This document shows, piece by piece, positions 59,501 through 64,000 of a stretch of DNA of 64,000 nt. The stretch is from positions 19,474-83,473 of the forward strand of contig JAPHRE010000063.1 of the NCBI GenBank assembly GCA_026195905.1, read 5' to 3'. How positions within the stretch are numbered: the stretch's first letter is position 1; each line of letters opens with the position of its first letter. The stretch comes from Pseudopelagicola sp. (GTDB lineage Bacteria; Pseudomonadota; Alphaproteobacteria; Rhodobacterales; Rhodobacteraceae). Below the pieces are notes generated by a model that searched no databases, was not told the DNA's origin, and saw nothing but the letters and a program-made list of their open reading frames with translations. The position numbers were made by a program, and so were the translations under genes.

Positions 59501-60354
59501 TCTCCCTTGCGCATCTGCCGCGCCATATCGCCCGCCTGCTCTAGCACCGACCGATCAAGCCCGGTGTCATAGCCAAGGCGCGTCAGGCGCTCATGCACGG
59601 CCTCTGTGGCCACATTGCCCTTGGCCCCCGGCGCATAAGGGCATCCGCCCAATCCGCCCACCGCCGCATCAAACACCCGCACGCCTTTTTCAAGCGAGGC
59701 CTCGATATTGGCCAAGGCCCGCCCGCTGGTGTCGTGGTAATGCCCGGCCAGTTTGTCGACCGGCACCTCGCGCACCACCGCATCAAGCATCGCGCTGATG
59801 CTCTCCGGTGTGCCCTGCCCGATGGTGTCGCCCAACGACACCTCGTAACAGCCCATATCGAACAACATCTTGGCCACCCGTGCGACGCTTTCGGGCGCGA
59901 CCTTGCCGTCATAGGGACAATCGGTAACGCAGGACACATAGCCCCGCACCGGCAAGCCAATCGCCTTGGCCGCCTCGATCACCGGCACAAACCGTTCAAT
60001 CGATTCCGCAATCGTGGCGTTGATATTGGCCTTGGAAAACCCCTCCGAGGCCGATCCAAAGACCGCGATCTCATCCGCCTTGGCCGCCACCGCGCCCTCA
60101 AAGCCGCGCATATTCGGCGTCAACGCCGCATAAGAGACCCCCGGCGCACGGGTGATCCCGGCCAGAACCTCGCCGCTATCGGCCATCTGCGGCACCCATT
60201 TGGGGCTGACGAAACTGGCAACCTCAATGCGGCGAAACCCGGCCCGGCTCAGGCAATCGACAAGCGCGATCTTCTCGCCCGTCGGGATAAGCCGCTTTTC
60301 ATTCTGCAAGCCGTCGCGCGGCCCCATCTCAAAAATTTCAACAAACTCGGCCAT
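59497..60354 (-). CDS. liuE: Hydroxymethylglutaryl-CoA lyase
   Basis: A 285-residue TIM-barrel lyase cleaving HMG-CoA to acetoacetate and acetyl-CoA. MGPRDGLQNEKRLIP is the family opening, GDTIGQGTP and HYHDTSG bind metal, and GLGGCPYAPGAKGNVATE is the signature loop with its Cys. Downstream of the biotin carboxylase by about 23 bases. Confidence 0.93.
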   Translation of the reverse strand: MAEFVEIFEMGPRDGLQNEKRLIPTGEKIALVDCLSRAGFRRIEVASFVSPKWVPQMADSGEVLAGITRAPGVSYAALTPNMRGFEGAVAAKADEIAVFGSASEGFSKANINATIAESIERFVPVIEAAKAIGLPVRGYVSCVTDCPYDGKVAPESVARVAKMLFDMGCYEVSLGDTIGQGTPESISAMLDAVVREVPVDKLAGHYHDTSGRALANIEASLEKGVRVFDAAVGGLGGCPYAPGAKGNVATEAVHERLTRLGYDTGLDRSVLEQAGDMARQMRKGE

Positions 60355-60377
60355 ATCGCTCTCCGTTTTGGCGCGCC

Positions 60378-62330
60378 TTACGCCGCCTCTTCCTCGTCCT
60401 CTTCGACAAGCTGGATCAAGGCCGCGCCTTCCTGCACCTGATCGCCCGCATGGGCCAGAACCTCGGCCACCACGCCATCGCGCGACGCCAAGAGCGCGTG
60501 CTCCATCTTCATCGCCTCAAGGATCGCCAGACGGTCGCCCTCTTTGACCTCTTGGCCGGCTTCGGCAAAGATCGCCTTTACAAGCCCCGGCATCGGCGCG
60601 GCAATCACATTGCCCCCCGCGCCCGCCTCGGCGGCAACCTGAAGCGGATCAATCACATCGAACTCAATCCCATACGCGGCAAAAAGGCTGACCTTGCCGC
60701 CCTTGACCACAACCGGCGCAGCGCGTTTGCCATCGAAATGCCATCCCCCGCCAAGTTTTTCGGCCGTCACAGACGTCTCGCCCACAAGAACCTCGGCCCG
60801 GCGCGCGCCTTCCATCATGACCTTGACGTCATAGAGCTCTTCGTCATGACCGATCCGCACCGACCGCGCCAACGGTGCCCAAAGGGTAAAGCCCCCCTCG
60901 ACCGGCGACAGCCGATCCAACCCCAACGCCGCCATCCCGGCCCAGGCAATCTGCGCCGCGCTCGGGGTGATATCGCGCACAAGACTGTCGAGATCGCGGG
61001 CAATGAGGCCGGTATCGACCTCGCCCGCCGCAAACCCCGCATGGTCGCAAAGCGCCCCAAGAAACGCGAGGTTGGTCACCGTGCCGCCAACCTGCGTTTC
61101 CGACAACGCGGTTTTCATCCGCGACAAGGCCACCGCACGGGTTGGGCCGTGGGTGATGATCTTGGCAATCATCGGGTCGTAAAACGGGCTGATCGTATCG
61201 CCGGTGCGCACGCCACTATCGGACCGCGCGCCATCCGGGAATTGCAGATGCGATAGCGTGCCGGTCGCCGGAAGGAAGCCCTTGGGCACGTCCTCGGCAT
61301 AAAGCCGGACCTCGAAACTATGGCCGAAAATCGCAAGATCGTCCTGCGTCGCCGGAAGGCTCTCGCCCGCCGCCACGCGGAGCTGCCATTCGACAAGGTC
61401 GATGCCGGTAATCGCTTCGGTCACGGGATGCTCAACCTGAAGCCGGGTGTTCATCTCCATGAACCAGAACCCGTCTGTGCGAAGCCCGTTCGCCCCGTCC
61501 ACGATGAATTCAACCGTGCCCGCGCCCTTATAGCCAATCGCCTCGGCCGCGCGCACACCCGCCTGCCCCATCGCCTCACGCACATCGGCGGTCATGCCCG
61601 GTGCCGGGGCTTCTTCGATGACCTTCTGGTGACGGCGCTGGAGCGAACAATCGCGCTCAAACAGGTGCACCGCATGGGTGCCATCGCCAAACACCTGCAC
61701 CTCGATATGGCGCGGCTGGAGAATGTATTTCTCGATCAACACATCCGGGTTGCCGAATGCCGTCGTCGCCTCGCCCTGCGCACTGGCCAACGCGTCGGCA
61801 AAATCCTTGGGGTCTTCGACAAGGCGCATCCCCTTGCCGCCGCCGCCCGCCACGGCCTTGATAAGCACCGGATAGCCGATCTTGTCGGCCTCTTGCGCAA
61901 GGAAATCCGCGTCCTGGTTGGCGCCGTGATAGCCCGGCACAACCGGCACGCCCGCCTCTTCCATCAAGACCTTGGCCGCATCCTTAAGACCCATCTTGCG
62001 GATCGCATCTGCCGAGGGGCCGATAAAGACAAGACCGGCCTTTTCGACCGCATCGACGAATTCGGGGTTCTCGGATAGGAACCCATAACCGGGGTGGATC
62101 GCCTCCGCGCCGGTCTCCTTGGCGGCGGCAATAATCACATCGCCCTTGAGGTAGCTTTCCGCCGGGGCCGCGCCGCCGATATGCACCGCCTCATCGGCCA
62201 TCGCCACATGCTTGGCCTCCCCATCCGCATCGGAGTAAACCGCCACGGTTTTGACGCCCATATCACGGGCCGTTTCCATCACCCGGCAGGCAATCTCGCC
62301 CCGGTTCGCAATCAGGATCTTGTTGAACAT
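60378..62330 (-). CDS. liuD: Methylcrotonyl-CoA carboxylase, biotin-containing alpha subunit
   Basis: A 650-residue protein. Residues about 1-445 are a biotin carboxylase (MFNKILIANRGEIACR, GGGGKGMR, MNTRLQVEHPVTE), and the C-terminus is a biotinyl domain with EAMKMEH at about residue 612. The start at 62330 has AAGGA upstream; the in-frame extension to 62699 is noncoding repeat-bearing DNA. Context with HMG-CoA lyase and the beta subunit assigns it to leucine degradation; propionyl-CoA carboxylase alpha is the main alternative. Confidence 0.92.
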   Translation of the reverse strand: MFNKILIANRGEIACRVMETARDMGVKTVAVYSDADGEAKHVAMADEAVHIGGAAPAESYLKGDVIIAAAKETGAEAIHPGYGFLSENPEFVDAVEKAGLVFIGPSADAIRKMGLKDAAKVLMEEAGVPVVPGYHGANQDADFLAQEADKIGYPVLIKAVAGGGGKGMRLVEDPKDFADALASAQGEATTAFGNPDVLIEKYILQPRHIEVQVFGDGTHAVHLFERDCSLQRRHQKVIEEAPAPGMTADVREAMGQAGVRAAEAIGYKGAGTVEFIVDGANGLRTDGFWFMEMNTRLQVEHPVTEAITGIDLVEWQLRVAAGESLPATQDDLAIFGHSFEVRLYAEDVPKGFLPATGTLSHLQFPDGARSDSGVRTGDTISPFYDPMIAKIITHGPTRAVALSRMKTALSETQVGGTVTNLAFLGALCDHAGFAAGEVDTGLIARDLDSLVRDITPSAAQIAWAGMAALGLDRLSPVEGGFTLWAPLARSVRIGHDEELYDVKVMMEGARRAEVLVGETSVTAEKLGGGWHFDGKRAAPVVVKGGKVSLFAAYGIEFDVIDPLQVAAEAGAGGNVIAAPMPGLVKAIFAEAGQEVKEGDRLAILEAMKMEHALLASRDGVVAEVLAHAGDQVQEGAALIQLVEEDEEEAA

Positions 62331-62360
62331 TGCATCAATTCCTTGTCTCGGTTGGCGAGG

Positions 62361-62378
62361 CCGGGGCGCTGCCCCCGG
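62361..62378. repeat. GC-rich hairpin, family-wide intergenic type
   Basis: CCGGGG (62361-62366) and CCCCGG (62373-62378) form a short stem. It resembles GGGGGC-type repeats that I recall as frequent in Rhodobacteraceae spacers. Confidence 0.4.
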
Positions 62379-62440
62379 ACCCCCGGTATAGGTCTGGCCG
62401 AAACACAAAGCCGCCACGGCGCTTTGCTGGCCTGATCTGC

Positions 62441-62484
62441 ACCGACGCAATACCGACGTGATACCGACGCGATGCAGACCCCTG
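62441..62484 (+). repeat. 11-bp-period mini-tandem repeat, locus 4
   Basis: Units ACCGACGCAAT, ACCGACGTGAT and ACCGACGCGAT, then the diverged GCAGACCCCTG. It lies between the two carboxylase subunit genes, which run on the minus strand, so the orientation relative to genes is opposite to loci 1-3. Confidence 0.85.
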
Positions 62485-62487
62485 TTT

Positions 62488-64000
62488 TTACATGCGGAAC
62501 ACGCCGAATTTCGTCTCTTCGATCGGCGCACAGAGCGACGCCGAAAGCGACAGCGCAAGCACGTCACGGGTCTTGCGCGGGTCGACAATGCCATCATCCC
62601 AAAGCCGCGCAGACGCATAGAGCGGGTGGCTCTGATGCTCGAACATATCAAGCGTCGGCTTCTTGAAGGCCGCCTCTTCCTCGGCGGACCACTCGCCACC
62701 TTGCCGCTCGATGGCGTCGCGTTTGACGGTGGCCAAAACCCCCGCCGCCTGCTCGCCGCCCATCACGGAAATGCGGCTATTGGGCCAGGACCAAAGGAAG
62801 CGCGGGGAATAGGCGCGCCCCGCCATCCCATAGTTGCCCGCCCCAAAAGAACCGCCGACCAGCATGGTGATTTTCGGCACTTTCGTGGTTGCCACCGCCG
62901 TGACCAACTTGGCCCCGTGGCGCGCGATCCCCTCGGCTTCGTATTTCTGTCCAACCATAAAGCCGGTGATATTCTGTAGAAAAACCAACGGGATACCGCG
63001 CTGCGAGCATAGCTCGACAAAATGCGCGCCCTTGGCGGCACTCTCGGAATAGAGCACACCATTGTTGGCCACGATACCCACCGGACAGCCCTTCACATGG
63101 GCAAACCCCGTCACCAGCGTCTCGCCAAAGCGCGGCTTGAATTCGTCAAAGCGGCTGCCATCCACCACGCGCGCGATCACCTCGCGGATATCATAAGGCG
63201 TGCGCAAACCGCCCGGCACAACGCCGAGGATTTCTTCCGGGTCATAGGCTGGCTCTTCCGGGCTCTGCCATGCGACGGTCGTCGGCTTGGCGCGGTTGAG
63301 ATGCCCCACCGCGCGGCGCGCCAACGCCAGCGCATGCGCGTCATCCTCGGCCAGGTAATCCGCCACCCCCGAAAGGCGCGTATGCACATCGCCGCCGCCA
63401 AGGTCTTCGGCCGAGACAACCTCACCCGTCGCCGCCTTTACAAGCGGCGGCCCGGCAAGGAAGATAGTCCCTTGTTCTTTCACGATAATTGTCACATCCG
63501 ACATAGCCGGCACATAGGCGCCACCGGCGGTGCACGACCCCATCACCACGGCAATCTGCGGGATGCCCTTGGCGCTCATATTGGCCTGATTATAGAAAAT
63601 CCGGCCAAAGTGATCGCGATCCGGGAACACCTCGTCCTGCTGCGGCAGGTTGGCGCCGCCACTGTCCACAAGATAGATACAGGGCAGGTTGCACTGCTCC
63701 GCGATCTCCTGGGCGCGCAGGTGTTTCTTGACGGTCATCGGGAAATAGGTGCCGCCCTTTACCGTGGCGTCATTACAGACCACCATGACCTCTTGGCCCT
63801 GCACCCGACCAATGCCCGCAATAACGCCCGCACCCGGCGCCGCGCCATCATACATATCATGCGCCGCCGTCGCCCCGATCTCAAGGAAGGGCGCGCCCGG
63901 ATCAAGCAGGTTCGCCACCCGCTCACGCGGCAGCATCTTGCCCCGGCTCACATGCCGTTCGCGCGACCGCGCGCCGCCGCCCGCCGTCGCTGCCGCCGCC
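62488..64000 (-). CDS. liuB: Methylcrotonyl-CoA carboxylase beta subunit, partial (carboxyltransferase)
   Basis: Partial: the frame runs open through the window edge at 64000, so the N-terminus is missing. Visible are [25 protein letters not shown], the crotonase-like carboxyltransferase motifs [11 protein letters not shown] and [15 protein letters not shown], and the second half [15 protein letters not shown] and [15 protein letters not shown]. It transfers carboxyl from biotin to 3-methylcrotonyl-CoA. Ends VFRM near the repeat. Isovaleryl-CoA dehydrogenase would be expected further upstream, outside the window. Confidence 0.93.
   Translation of the reverse strand, partial: AAAATAGGGARSRERHVSRGKMLPRERVANLLDPGAPFLEIGATAAHDMYDGAAPGAGVIAGIGRVQGQEVMVVCNDATVKGGTYFPMTVKKHLRAQEIAEQCNLPCIYLVDSGGANLPQQDEVFPDRDHFGRIFYNQANMSAKGIPQIAVVMGSCTAGGAYVPAMSDVTIIVKEQGTIFLAGPPLVKAATGEVVSAEDLGGGDVHTRLSGVADYLAEDDAHALALARRAVGHLNRAKPTTVAWQSPEEPAYDPEEILGVVPGGLRTPYDIREVIARVVDGSRFDEFKPRFGETLVTGFAHVKGCPVGIVANNGVLYSESAAKGAHFVELCSQRGIPLVFLQNITGFMVGQKYEAEGIARHGAKLVTAVATTKVPKITMLVGGSFGAGNYGMAGRAYSPRFLWSWPNSRISVMGGEQAAGVLATVKRDAIERQGGEWSAEEEAAFKKPTLDMFEHQSHPLYASARLWDDGIVDPRKTRDVLALSLSASLCAPIEETKFGVFRM

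Overview
The window looks like chromosomal DNA of a marine-type alphaproteobacterium of the family Rhodobacteraceae (Roseobacter group or a close relative). The evidence is the high GC content, Paracoccus/Rhodobacter-like Nuo proteins, a complex I operon interspersed with small lineage-specific genes, a Hint-domain protein, an alphaproteobacterial type NADPH-ferredoxin reductase, and intergenic motifs I recall as common in this family. It is mostly a housekeeping region. I see no prophage, insertion sequence, CRISPR array, tRNA or rRNA.

Layout. 1-9.2 kb: end of a DctB-like sensor kinase, Lrp/AsnC regulator, fpr, a MarR-GNAT fusion, a membrane methyltransferase, an Ala-rich anchored protein, infC (starting at AUA), an XdhC-family gene, a split YeeE/YedE sulfur transporter and an uncharacterised gene. 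9.2-24.5 kb: pyrC-pyrE, dnaB (DnaA box upstream), alr-mlaE-mlaF, a PqiA-like gene, radA, cvpA, purF, DUF2199, a small PilP/GspC-like protein, an SDR, and surE-pcm-nlpD-like. 24.5-37.3 kb: a DUF815 ATPase, tatABC, a YafY/WYL regulator, an orphan Fbp/Pot-type ABC ATPase, an SDR lacking YxxxK, a Hint protein, a tandem universal stress protein, prfC, a hypothetical plus glycosyltransferase pair, and an RhlE-type helicase. 37.3-40.6 kb (minus): birA-coaX-rnj. 40.6-58.3 kb (minus): a complete 14-gene nuo operon (complex I) in the order A-B-C-D-E-F-G-H-I-J-K-L-M-N, with seven accessory genes between E and J. 58.7-64 kb (minus): leucine catabolism genes, with the methylcrotonyl-CoA carboxylase beta subunit (cut by the window edge), its alpha subunit, HMG-CoA lyase and methylglutaconyl-CoA hydratase.

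Most interesting signals: (i) an 11-bp-period mini-tandem repeat (unit ACCGACGCRAT) at four unrelated intergenic sites; (ii) a helix-hairpin-helix domain fused to NuoE and duplicated in the adjacent membrane-anchored gene; (iii) small accessory genes embedded in the nuo operon, including one coiled-coil ORF translationally coupled to nuoI; (iv) infC with an AUA start; (v) a stem-loop almost abutting the rhlE start codon; (vi) operator-like symmetric sites upstream of the Lrp, YeeE and YafY genes, and a DnaA box before dnaB. Functions are assigned by protein family recognition. No database search was run.
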